Part shown: in pieces, positions 1-7,845 of the stretch
How positions within the stretch are numbered: the stretch's first letter is position 1
How the letters are laid out: the number at the start of each line of letters is the position of its first letter
From: UBA1757 sp963617485
GTDB taxonomy: Bacteria; Bacteroidota; Bacteroidia; Bacteroidales; UBA1402
Assembly: GCA_963617485.1 (NCBI GenBank)
Contig: CAVEPA010000003.1
Coordinates: 1 to 64,000, forward strand
Reading direction: 5' to 3'
DNA length: 64,000 nt
Notes under the pieces: generated by a model
What the model was told of the DNA's origin: nothing
The model's input: only the letters and a program-made list of their open reading frames with translations
Databases searched by the model: none
Made by a program: the position numbers and the translations under genes

Positions 1-432
1 GTTGTGAATTGCTTTCAAATTAGTACTTTTGGCCTATAGGATACATCCATTATGGCATTGGCCAGCGACTTGATAGCGTTGTGAATTGCTTTCAAATTAG
101 TACTTTTGGCCTATAGGATACATCGGCTTCGTGTCCGGAGCCAACGCCAACGGCGTTGTGAATTGCTTTCAAATTAGTACTTTTGGCCTATAGGATACAT
201 CTCTGCGACTTCAGCGCCATAGAGGCGCGCGGTTGTGAATTGCTTTCAAATTAGTACTTTTGGCCTATAGGATACATCGTAGAGCCTGAAGCCCCGAAGA
301 AGACAGCGGTTGTGAATTGCTTTCAAATTAGTACTTTTGGCCTATAGGATACATCGGCCAGCCTACAAATAATTACCAACGGCTAGTTGTGAATTGCTTT
401 CAAATTAGTACTTTTGGCCTATAGGATACATC
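1..432 (+). CRISPR. Type II-C CRISPR array, 6 repeats, 5 spacers
   Basis: Six identical 47-nt repeats start at 1, 78, 155, 232, 309 and 386 and are separated by five unique 30-nt spacers (48-77, 125-154, 202-231, 279-308, 356-385). Each repeat begins GTTGTGAATTGC and ends GGATACATC. Repeat length and 5' sequence are those of Bacteroidetes type II-C systems. The 5' part of the repeat (positions 2-23) is complementary to the anti-repeat of the tracrRNA at 5609-5630, so crRNAs are read on the + strand, converging on the cas operon. Repeat positions 24-31 read TACTTTTG and positions 1-4 read GTTG, a Bacteroidetes promoter in each unit. The window opens exactly on a repeat, so the array probably continues upstream. 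Spacer targets cannot be judged from the sequence alone. Confidence 0.98.
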
Positions 433-509
433 CGATTATGTATAAGGCTATAAAAAACAGCAAGTTATGAGCGCTGTCAAGAAAGAAAAAAGCAAGTGTA
501 TCCCAAGAG

Positions 510-535
510 AAAATCCTGTCGTTCGACGGGATTTT
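510..535. terminator. Hairpin between CRISPR array and cas2
   Basis: An inverted repeat of 12 bp (one G-U pair) with arms beginning AAAATCC and ending GGATTTT lies just beyond the cas2 stop codon. Its short A/T arms make it a plausible weak bidirectional terminator between the convergent cas operon and array. The stretch 433-509 between the last repeat and the hairpin contains no recognisable gene. Confidence 0.6.
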
Positions 536-540
536 CGCAT

Positions 541-873
541 TTAAAACAACTCCAATTGTTGCCCAGGTGTATCCATTTCAACCAGTTTTTTCCCGCAATA
601 CAGTTCAATATTACCGAATTGTTTGTCGGTAATGCACAAAATACCCACTTGTCCGTGTGCAGGAAGAAAAGATTTTACTCTGTTGATATGAACTGTAGCA
701 TTCTCAACACTGGCACAATGGCGTACGTAAATTGAAAACTGAAACATGGCGAACCCATCTTTCATCAACTTTTTGCGAAACTCGGCGTAAGCCTTTATGT
801 CTTTCTTCGTTTCGGTAGGCAAATCAAAGAAAACAAACACCCACATAACGCGATATTCGCTGAGTCTGTCCAT
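541..873 (-). CDS. cas2: CRISPR-associated endonuclease Cas2
   Basis: This 110-residue protein is the small partner of the Cas1-Cas2 integrase that inserts new spacers. The N-terminus carries the family beta-strand and aspartate (WVFVFFDLPTET), followed by the KKDIKAYAEFRKKL helix and the FQFSIYVRHC strand. A longer reading frame reaches position 918, but the ATG at 873-871 is preferred: it overlaps the cas1 stop as TAATG, gives the usual family length, and puts the conserved strand near the N-terminus. It is the last gene of the cas9-cas1-cas2 operon. No csn2 or cas4 accompanies it, which fits subtype II-C. Confidence 0.95.
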   Translation of the reverse strand: MDRLSEYRVMWVFVFFDLPTETKKDIKAYAEFRKKLMKDGFAMFQFSIYVRHCASVENATVHINRVKSFLPAHGQVGILCITDKQFGNIELYCGKKLVEMDTPGQQLELF

Positions 874-1805
874 TAGCGCTCGGGATAAACAATCCGACGC
901 AGTTCTCCGGTAAAGCATCTGTACAAAGATGCGGTAGTTTGACCGACAGCTACCATCAGGGGACTACGTTTGCCTTTGATGCAGACATCTAAAGTGGGAA
1001 TGGCAAGCAATGCTGTCTTTATTTCTTTGGTCAGTTCGAGGTCGTTTCCGTGAGTCTTGACTAGGTTAAAAACGAGTTCGTCAACGTAAGGACGATATGG
1101 TTCCATGATGTCATCGGCCAAGCAATAGGCATTGTAACGGTTGTGGTGGTGGATGCCCAAAGTCGGAAGTAATCCGCTCGATACTAACGCACGGGCAACA
1201 GTCGCACGGAGTATGGCATAACCATAGTTCAAAAGATTGTTGGGGGGAATGCCATCGCGGTCGCGCGTAAATCCATCTATATCAGCAAAAATTGATTTCC
1301 AATAAAAGGCAGCGGCGCGAGCTTCCATATTATCGGAGTCGCCGCTTTTTACATCGTTGGCCCACACTTGCATGCAGTGGCATTCCTCTTGGGTACAGAT
1401 ACGGAGAACTGCCGCTTGGTTCTCAATCTTGGTCTTGATTGTCTGTTGCCAAAGTTGTTTTTTTAGAGGCACAGAAGCATCTAGTTGTTGACGAAAACGT
1501 TCATTTTGAGTGCTGTTGCCATACAAAGGTAGCATCAAGCCAACAGGCAGGCTCTTGCTGTCGCAGGTGATAACGGCGGCGTTGTTCTCCAACAAGGCTT
1601 CCAATGCGCCCGAGGTGATGGTTATCTGTTTGTTGTCCAAAACAACTATGCCGATGTCTTCTATCGGCTTCGTCACTTCGGACTGTCGTTTGAAGTCTTC
1701 CGGTAACGAAGCATTCTTCTCCACCTCGGGCAGTTTTACTACCAGTTGTGCGTTCCTTAATGACAGGTACACGGGCGAGCCGAAATAGAGCGTCTTCTTG
1801 ATCAT
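873..1805 (-). CDS. cas1: CRISPR-associated endonuclease Cas1 (type II-C)
   Basis: The integrase subunit for spacer acquisition, 310 residues, the usual size for type II Cas1. Candidate metal ligands are all present: Glu161 (MEARAAAFYW), the His219-221 cluster (GIHHHNRYN) and Glu235 (DIMEPYRPY). The N-terminal half is the beta-rich dimerisation domain and the C-terminal half the helical catalytic domain. Its ATG overlaps the cas9 stop as ATGA (1802-1805) and its stop overlaps the cas2 start, so the three genes are probably translationally coupled. Nothing suggests inactivation. Confidence 0.97.
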   Translation of the reverse strand: MIKKTLYFGSPVYLSLRNAQLVVKLPEVEKNASLPEDFKRQSEVTKPIEDIGIVVLDNKQITITSGALEALLENNAAVITCDSKSLPVGLMLPLYGNSTQNERFRQQLDASVPLKKQLWQQTIKTKIENQAAVLRICTQEECHCMQVWANDVKSGDSDNMEARAAAFYWKSIFADIDGFTRDRDGIPPNNLLNYGYAILRATVARALVSSGLLPTLGIHHHNRYNAYCLADDIMEPYRPYVDELVFNLVKTHGNDLELTKEIKTALLAIPTLDVCIKGKRSPLMVAVGQTTASLYRCFTGELRRIVYPER

Positions 1806-4800
1806 TTTGCTGGTTTTATGATGTTGCCTAGGTAGTCGATGCGGACTTTGGTCGGATTGAGTTCGAATAGGGCGCTAAGGCTTGCAATGAGATAAAACCG
1901 TTTGCTTTGCTGTGCGTCTTTGCCATCGTCGATGCTTGTTTCGAGATGATGGCGAAATACGTAGTTCGTTTTCGCAATTTTTTGCACCCGATACAAATGG
2001 TCGCTGATGGCGCTATAATCTTGGTTCTCGAATGCAAGCCGCAAATCTTCGTCGGTCATACCTAAAATGAACATTTCGTTCTGCTGCATACTGAACAGAA
2101 GTTCGCAGTCTGCTTCTGGCAGCAAATCCAAGAAACTCTGCGGATAGGAACCTTCCGGTTTGGACAAGATTTCGTCCCATACGGCATTAGTCTTTTCAAT
2201 GATAGGGCTGAAGCCATACTTCTTGCGCTCGACGGCATGCCAGAAAGTGCATATATGTTCAATGGCTTTGCCACTCTTGTTGGTATAAATGGCCACATGA
2301 TGGTTGTTGCCGGGCTTCACGTATCCCCTCTCGGCACCATTGTTGGGCACAACCGCTGATAGCCCTGTCCTGCAACGGACCGAAACGATGGGGCGGTCTA
2401 GGCCCTCGTCTTCATACCATTTCAAGATGGTTCCATTGTCATCTACATCCTTGAATGCCTTCTTGGGGTCGTTGGCAAATTTGACCAAACGCTTTTGCAG
2501 AATCTCTTTGATGTGATTGTCAATGACTTTGTCGATTTTAGTGAAACCAGTGTCTACCTTGTATTTGATAACATATTCTTCTTTGAAGCATGTGCCGTAT
2601 TGCAGTTCTGTGGTCTGCTCTTTGTCAAGATAAATGGGGTCCTTCTTGAGCGATGCAATCGCCTTCTTGGTATCGTTGTCGCAGGAAGCCAGGCGTTGCT
2701 CTACCAAGGATTTGACGTACGGCTTGAATATCAAATCGGGATGCTCGAAAAGGTACTTTACTTCTTTTCGCTTTTCCAAGGTTCTAATTTTGCCGTAAAC
2801 GCTCTCCTCGCTAAGGGCACCGCGTGGAACGATAATGCCTCTTTGCACCACGCACTTGTTGCCGCGTTTGCCGGTTTTGCGAGTCCCGATAACAGCTACC
2901 CTCTTGCCGGATTTGAAGGAAACAAGAATCTTCGCGGTGGCATCCTCTACTTCACTAACGCTGGCAGGGCACTGCGAAATGATGTATTTTTCCAAAAGCG
3001 AAAGCTTCTCGCGATATTGAACGGAGCGCTTTTCAACTTCTTGCTGCATATCGTCTCGGGTCTTGCTCGAGCTTAAGGTGTTGAATCGTTGGATAAAGCC
3101 GCGTTTGGTGCAAGCAATCACGAGAGCGTCTATGGCGTGGTGACGATGGTCATCACGCTTGGTCCAGTCTTTGATAACATTCTTGGAGTGTTTGCACTTT
3201 CCGTGGTCGCTGGTCCAATCGATGGTCTCAGTCATACCAAGAGCCTTGTACTTGGGCATCTGTAGGTTCATGGTAATGTCGTCCCAGCCCCAAAGGTGGC
3301 GTAGCTCTGAAGTAACAGAGCCGCTGGTGCTTACTACATTGCTACAGATTTTTTGCAGACACTCTTTCGCTTTGCGGGCGATGTATTGGCTTTCGCGCAA
3401 TTGCCGTTCTATGAAGTCATCGGGTATTTTGTCTTCTGGCATCAATAGTTTGCTCCATTTTGCCTTGCCTATGATGTGGCTGTTGTAGAGTTTGTTTACT
3501 CGGTCTTTGTAGGCCTCGAATTCTTGTGACGATTTGGATTTCATAAAGTCGTAGGCAGTCCTGTCGTTTTTGCTGGAATTGCATCTGCGATGAACTAGCG
3601 TTTTGTTGCTTTGTGAATCGTCGAAAAGTTTCGATTTGGGTATGATGTGCTCGATGTCGATTTCTTCTCCTTTGATGGCTTGTGCAAAGCTGATGGGATT
3701 GCCGCAATAAATGCAGATGGCATTGGTTTTGTTGTCTTTGTCTGATATTTCTTCAAAGAGCCTATACTTCAGGATGTTGTTCCTTGTTGCCCTTAGCCCG
3801 TATTCTGTCAGTTTGTCTGCGGCTTTCTTGTTGGACCTCTCCAACTCGGATATCCGTTTTACTGTTTCGCTCCGCTCGTCTTTGCTCTGTTTGAGTTCTC
3901 GGGCTAACTCGATGTGTATTTCGTCTGGCTTGCCATATTTGTCGATGACAGCATTTACCACATGTACCATCTGATTGAGAATCTTTTCCACAATGGGCTG
4001 ACGCAGCGAATTCTTGGCTATGGGCATCATCTTGGAATCGAGTTGGCGTTGGGCGTTCTCTTCTTTGGTTGGGGAGTTGGAATGGTTGTAACCGGCAAAA
4101 CACATGGCATCGCTATACACATAACCTTCCATCAGATAGGGCAGAATCTTGCGGAGGGCTTTGGCCGATTTGTTGCCAAATCCGTATCGATTTAAATCCA
4201 GCGCTGCAAGCTTGTCGGCAGTGTCTGTGTCTATTTGGAAACGTTTTTGTAGGGCTCTACTGCATTCATCCTCATCGCTGATGGAATAAATGGTGTGCCA
4301 AAGCTGGTAGTAGTTGCTTTTCTCTATGTCCGCAGAGATGGATTTCACTATGTTCTCTCCGATGATTTCGCCTGTTTTTCTGGAATAAAGGTAACATGGT
4401 GTGTTTGTGGTTTCTACCGTGAGTTCCATCTCAAGCAGATGATTGTATCTCCCGTTAAGGATATGCGCTATGGCGCTTTTGGAAATGTCTCCCTGCAAGC
4501 CTTTCGATTTTTCGAATTGTTTGGGCAAGACGCAATCGTCTTTCTTTAGGTTCAACTCTTTTAGGAGCACCGTCGGTGTCAGACTTGCGTTACGTTCCAT
4601 GTGTTTGGCAAGTTTCTGCTTGTCTTCGAGGCTCAGGACAATGCGCTGCCCTGATTTGTCGTTAATGTTTATATTGTTGATGCTTTCCCATATTTTGGCA
4701 AGTTGGAAAAGCGGTGAACTCTTGGGGGCAACCTTTGGGCCGGTAAACAGTGCTGCTCCTTTTTTGTTTTTGGTCCAGAACCCTTCAAACTCACAAACCG

Positions 4801-5527
4801 ATACCAGACCCTTCTGTGATTTCAATGGCCGCTGATAGTAGATAATCTCGTCGCGGATTGTCTGTATCAGCTCGTCGCTGAGGCCCAAGGCGACTTTTTG
4901 CCTAGAACAAATAATGTCAAATTCCTCTTTGTAGGCATCGCGCGGGAAGATGTTTTCTTTCACTCGGAAATATTCGTTCTTCTTCAGCTCTTCATAGAAA
5001 TATTGTCCGATGGTCTGCCGCCCCCGGATGCTCTCGTAGCGGTCCTTGATTTCCTGCACATAGTCCGTCTCCTTTTTGTCGAGAGAACTGTCGCTACGGC
5101 TACTTTTGTATCCGCGTTTTTGGTTCAGCCACAAAAGAACCCGGCCAAGTTCCTGCCTGGTAATATCTTCTGTCGCCGCTTTGCTCCGCAGCTCCCATAA
5201 GGCCATTTTGGATGCGTGCATGAGGCTTTCGTCGGGCATCATGTCATTTTCGGTCAGCAGATGGATGAGGTGGCTTCTTCTTTGCTGGTAGCGGTCGTAT
5301 CCTTTGCGCATGGTGCGTTTCTGTGTGCGAATGGAGTTGCGCGTTTCGCCAGCGCCTTTTGCGAAGTCTTGTCCTTCAGTGCCATCGTAGGGTATAATGC
5401 GGCTTCCGAGCGCGACAATGGAGGTCTTTGTTTCGTCGGTGTTGAATGTGCGATTATCGTTGTTTTCTTCAATGAGGGCCCAGCCAATGGAAGCGGAACC
5501 AAGGTCTAGTCCAAGTATTTTTGCCAT
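1802..5527 (-). CDS. cas9: CRISPR effector nuclease Cas9 (subtype II-C)
   Basis: RNA-guided DNA endonuclease of 1241 residues, within the range seen for II-C Cas9. All nuclease motifs are visible: RuvC-I with Asp8 (GLDLGSASIGWA), an arginine-rich bridge helix around residues 55-85 (RTQKRTMRKGYDRYQQRR), RuvC-II with Glu540 (IHIELAREL), HNH with a CxxC knuckle (CIYCG), Asp624-His627 (DIEHIIPKS) and Asn650 (CNSSKN), and RuvC-III with His797 and Asp800 (HHAIDAL). The remaining C-terminal part of about 400 residues should hold the wedge and PAM-interacting domain. The start ATG is at 5527-5525. The gene diverges from the tracrRNA and heads the cas operon. Both nuclease centres look intact, so the protein is predicted active. 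Confidence 0.98.
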   Translation of the reverse strand: MAKILGLDLGSASIGWALIEENNDNRTFNTDETKTSIVALGSRIIPYDGTEGQDFAKGAGETRNSIRTQKRTMRKGYDRYQQRRSHLIHLLTENDMMPDESLMHASKMALWELRSKAATEDITRQELGRVLLWLNQKRGYKSSRSDSSLDKKETDYVQEIKDRYESIRGRQTIGQYFYEELKKNEYFRVKENIFPRDAYKEEFDIICSRQKVALGLSDELIQTIRDEIIYYQRPLKSQKGLVSVCEFEGFWTKNKKGAALFTGPKVAPKSSPLFQLAKIWESINNININDKSGQRIVLSLEDKQKLAKHMERNASLTPTVLLKELNLKKDDCVLPKQFEKSKGLQGDISKSAIAHILNGRYNHLLEMELTVETTNTPCYLYSRKTGEIIGENIVKSISADIEKSNYYQLWHTIYSISDEDECSRALQKRFQIDTDTADKLAALDLNRYGFGNKSAKALRKILPYLMEGYVYSDAMCFAGYNHSNSPTKEENAQRQLDSKMMPIAKNSLRQPIVEKILNQMVHVVNAVIDKYGKPDEIHIELARELKQSKDERSETVKRISELERSNKKAADKLTEYGLRATRNNILKYRLFEEISDKDNKTNAICIYCGNPISFAQAIKGEEIDIEHIIPKSKLFDDSQSNKTLVHRRCNSSKNDRTAYDFMKSKSSQEFEAYKDRVNKLYNSHIIGKAKWSKLLMPEDKIPDDFIERQLRESQYIARKAKECLQKICSNVVSTSGSVTSELRHLWGWDDITMNLQMPKYKALGMTETIDWTSDHGKCKHSKNVIKDWTKRDDHRHHAIDALVIACTKRGFIQRFNTLSSSKTRDDMQQEVEKRSVQYREKLSLLEKYIISQCPASVSEVEDATAKILVSFKSGKRVAVIGTRKTGKRGNKCVVQRGIIVPRGALSEESVYGKIRTLEKRKEVKYLFEHPDLIFKPYVKSLVEQRLASCDNDTKKAIASLKKDPIYLDKEQTTELQYGTCFKEEYVIKYKVDTGFTKIDKVIDNHIKEILQKRLVKFANDPKKAFKDVDDNGTILKWYEDEGLDRPIVSVRCRTGLSAVVPNNGAERGYVKPGNNHHVAIYTNKSGKAIEHICTFWHAVERKKYGFSPIIEKTNAVWDEILSKPEGSYPQSFLDLLPEADCELLFSMQQNEMFILGMTDEDLRLAFENQDYSAISDHLYRVQKIAKTNYVFRHHLETSIDDGKDAQQSKRFYLIASLSALFELNPTKVRIDYLGNIIKPAK

Positions 5528-5572
5528 AGTTAGTTAATTTTCCTCAAAGAAAGAAAAATTAATTGGGAAAAC

Positions 5573-5604
5573 TTGCAAGAAGCCATTAAATCTTTTTAAC
5601 TTTG
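5573..5604 (+). promoter_or_regulatory. tracrRNA promoter
   Basis: TTGC at 5573-5576, 20 nt, then TAACTTTG at 5597-5604: a perfect Bacteroidetes -7 box with a -33 box that matches TTG of TTTG. Initiation a few nt downstream would start the RNA at the anti-repeat. Confidence 0.8.
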
Positions 5605-5607
5605 TGA

Positions 5608-5700
5608 CACTAATTTGATGCAATTCACAATAAGGATTATTCCGTTGTGAAAACATTCAGGGCGGGGCTAACATAAGTATGGCCTCGTCCTTATTTTTTG
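5608..5700 (+). ncRNA. tracrRNA of the type II-C system
   Basis: The RNA pairs with crRNA repeats and is bound by Cas9. The anti-repeat (5609-5630, ACTAATTTGATGC then AATTCACAA) is complementary to repeat positions 2-23 apart from a small internal bulge. It is followed by the nexus-like GGATTATTCCGTTGTG segment and by a 9-bp stem (5661-5669 with 5682-5690) ending in a T tract at 5691-5700, an intrinsic terminator. A promoter lies at 5573-5604. The RNA is transcribed divergently from cas9 and should be about 90 nt. The exact ends are inferred. Confidence 0.93.
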
Positions 5701-5743
5701 ACCGTTCCCCAGTATATCCTCTCCCTCGCTAACTGCGGTTGGT

Positions 5744-6100
5744 TTACTTGCTGCGGTAGTGCAGAATGTGCAGGCTTACGCCCAGACCTATCGGCGGCAG
5801 AATAAGCCTGAGGGCTGTATTGTCGATTAGGTAGAACGACAGGCCCAAGCTGAGCCAGAGCATCAGCAGAATATAGATTTTGACGCGGCGTGGGATGGTT
5901 TTGTTTTCGCTGAAATTTCGAATGTAGGGGCCGAGTACCTTGTGCGAGAGTAATCTGTGGTACAAAGGCCGGCTGCTTTTCAGAAAACAATAGGAGGTTA
6001 GCAGCAGAAAGGGTGTTGTGGGCAGTACGGGCAGAAAAATGCCAAGTACACCCAGCGCCAGGAACAGAAAACCGGCAACGATTAACAGGGGTTTTATCAT
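5744..6100 (-). CDS. DUF454 (YbaN-like) inner membrane protein
   Basis: A 118-residue membrane protein with a DUF454 pattern: an N-terminal hydrophobic segment, the family motif GIFLPVLPTTPFLLL, a short amphipathic stretch (RLLSHKVLGPYI) and two further hydrophobic segments near the C-terminus. The function of the family is unknown. The frame is open upstream to a TTG near 6166, but the ATG at 6100-6098 starts directly at the first membrane segment as in relatives. It lies downstream of the tracrRNA terminator on the opposite strand and is not part of the CRISPR locus. Confidence 0.85.
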   Translation of the reverse strand: MIKPLLIVAGFLFLALGVLGIFLPVLPTTPFLLLTSYCFLKSSRPLYHRLLSHKVLGPYIRNFSENKTIPRRVKIYILLMLWLSLGLSFYLIDNTALRLILPPIGLGVSLHILHYRSK

Positions 6101-6167
6101 AAGAAGCTGTGCTCTTCGTCGAGGGTAATTCGGCGCAAATTTACCATTTTGGGAATAGTTGCGCAAA

Positions 6168-6268
6168 CTACTTTTTGAAGCTGGTCTACTTTTTGAGGCT
6201 GGTACAAAGCCGATGGGGAAAGTTTGCGGATTTTGACGCTTTGCGGTATTAAAAGTTTGCGGATTTTG
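6168..6268 (+). repeat. Short direct repeats upstream of the first AAA-DUF4143 gene
   Basis: Two adjacent 18-nt copies (6168-6185 and 6186-6203, CTACTTTTTGARGCTGGT, one mismatch) are followed by two exact 17-nt copies of AAAGTTTGCGGATTTTG at 6219-6235 and 6252-6268. The starts at 6186, 6219 and 6252 are each 33 bp apart. No gene is seen here; the pattern recalls the repeats at 7732-7809 before the second paralogue. Confidence 0.8.
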
Positions 6269-6311
6269 TCATTTTCTTTCAAAGAGCATCATCATTTCGA
6301 GAAAATACAAG

Positions 6312-6319
6312 TAACTTTG
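6312..6319 (+). promoter_or_regulatory. Candidate -7 box of the AAA-DUF4143 ATPase gene
   Basis: TAACTTTG is a perfect TAnnTTTG box 20 bp before the first ATG. No good TTTG -33 element is seen at the right distance. Confidence 0.6.
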
Positions 6320-6338
6320 CAGCACCATAAATGCGTAA

Positions 6339-7709
6339 ATGTCAGTAACTATGCCCGAAAGAATCTTCAAACGAAAGATATACAAGAAACTTCTCGAATG
6401 GAAAGAGCAAGACAACGGAAGTACCGCCCTGCTGATAGAGGGGGCAAGACGTGTCGGTAAATCGACGATTGTAGAGGAGTTTGCAAAGAACGAATACGAC
6501 AGTTACCTGCTGATAGATTTCTCGGTGGCAAGCAAGGCTGTCAAGGATTCATTTCAGGACATCTCTAACCTTGACATGCTGTTTACCAGTCTTCAGATTA
6601 ACTGCGGTGTGAGTCTTGTGCCAGGTAAGTCGCTCATTGTCTTCGACGAGATACAGAAATGTCCGTTGGCTAGGCAGGCAATAAAACATCTGGTAAAGGA
6701 CGGACGTTTCCATTATATTGAGACGGGTTCTTTGCTTGGGATAAAGATGAAAAAGCGTCCGAAGACTGATGGCACAAAAATCCTCATACCGAGCGAAGAA
6801 CGCCGTATCACCATGTACCCGATGGACTATGAGGAGTTCCGTTGGGCTTTGGGCGATACGGCCACGATGCCTCTCGCAAAAAACATCTTTGACCAATGGA
6901 TGCCTATGGGGGATGCCACCAACAGAAAACTGATGCGCGACTTCCGCCTGTATGTGCTTGTAGGAGGAATGCCACAGGCCGTCAATAAATATCTGGACAC
7001 ACTGGATTTGAGTCAGGTTGACCAGGTGAAAAGAAATATCATCAACCTGTACGACACTGATTTCTACGAATTGGACTCTACGGGCAAGACCTCTATGTTG
7101 TTCCATGCCATACCAGCCCAACTGAACACCAACGCTTCACGGTATCAAGTGAGCAGCGTGATAGAGGGCGGACGGGCTGACAGACTTACCACGCCACTCT
7201 CCATCCTGAGAGAGTCGATGACCACGAATATAGCGTACCATTCCAATGATCCGAGTGCTGGACTGGCCATGCACATCAATCCGGATTGCTTCAAACTCTA
7301 TTGTGGCGACACTGGACTGTTCGTTACGCTAGCCTTTTGGGATTCCGAATTCACCAATAATGTCATTTATCAGAAGATACTGAATGACAAACTCTCTGCC
7401 GACCTTGGCTACGTGTATGAGAACATCGTTTCGCAGATGTTGGTAGCGGCAGGAAAAAGATTGTATTACCATACTTGGCCTACGGCGGATGGAAAACGCA
7501 ATTATGAAGTAGACTTCCTTATTCCGGATGGTGGAAAGGTGGATGTTATAGAAGTCAAGTCAGCGCAATCTAAACAGCACGTCTCCATTGACAACTTCAT
7601 GCAGAAGTATTCATCACGCATACAGGAATCCTATCTCATCTATGGTAAAGATATGTGCAAAGAAGGCTCTCTCAAATGCCTCCCTTTCTACATGACCCCG
7701 TTTCTATAA
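6339..7709 (+). CDS. AAA-family ATPase with C-terminal DUF4143
   Basis: A 456-residue protein of the AAA_14-DUF4143 family, abundant in Bacteroidales and of unknown role. The N-terminal ATPase has a Walker A (EGARRVGKST, about residues 35-44) and a Walker B with sensor context (SLIVFDEIQKCP); the linker has the family signature YPMDYEEF. The C-terminal DUF4143 half contains GDTGLFVTLA and a PD-(D/E)xK-like pattern (EVDFLIPDGG then VIEVKS), suggesting a restriction-nuclease-like fold. Translation could start at the ATG at 6339 or the one four codons later (MPERIFKRKIYK), which matches the paralogue better. The gene is intact, monocistronic, and next to a decayed paralogue and a CRISPR locus, so defence or mobility roles are possible but unproven. 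Confidence 0.9.
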   Translation: MSVTMPERIFKRKIYKKLLEWKEQDNGSTALLIEGARRVGKSTIVEEFAKNEYDSYLLIDFSVASKAVKDSFQDISNLDMLFTSLQINCGVSLVPGKSLIVFDEIQKCPLARQAIKHLVKDGRFHYIETGSLLGIKMKKRPKTDGTKILIPSEERRITMYPMDYEEFRWALGDTATMPLAKNIFDQWMPMGDATNRKLMRDFRLYVLVGGMPQAVNKYLDTLDLSQVDQVKRNIINLYDTDFYELDSTGKTSMLFHAIPAQLNTNASRYQVSSVIEGGRADRLTTPLSILRESMTTNIAYHSNDPSAGLAMHINPDCFKLYCGDTGLFVTLAFWDSEFTNNVIYQKILNDKLSADLGYVYENIVSQMLVAAGKRLYYHTWPTADGKRNYEVDFLIPDGGKVDVIEVKSAQSKQHVSIDNFMQKYSSRIQESYLIYGKDMCKEGSLKCLPFYMTPFL

Positions 7710-7731
7710 GTATTATACAGGCCCTGTACTC

Positions 7732-7809
7732 TCGAAAAAGTGTAGTGTTCTTCAAAATAAAGGGTCGAAAAAGTGTCGTAAATATTTGACTGTAGCATCG
7801 AAAAAGTGT
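7732..7809 (+). repeat. Three 12-nt repeats with exact 33-bp period
   Basis: TCGAAAAAGTGT occurs perfectly at 7732-7743, 7765-7776 and 7798-7809. The intervening 21-nt segments are unrelated, so the pattern is an iterated short box rather than a tandem duplication. It fills the gap between the two ATPase genes, immediately upstream of the second. Confidence 0.9.
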
Positions 7810-7845
7810 GGGTTTGCAGCATAATATGTTGTTATACCGATTATT

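Noticed and set aside
496..735. Small + strand open frame over the cas2 3' end
   Set aside because: It crosses the hairpin at 510-535 and is antisense to conserved cas2 sequence.
5528..5572. cas9 promoter on the - strand
   Set aside because: The best candidate (CAAAGAAA on the + strand) lacks the TA of the -7 box; not convincing.
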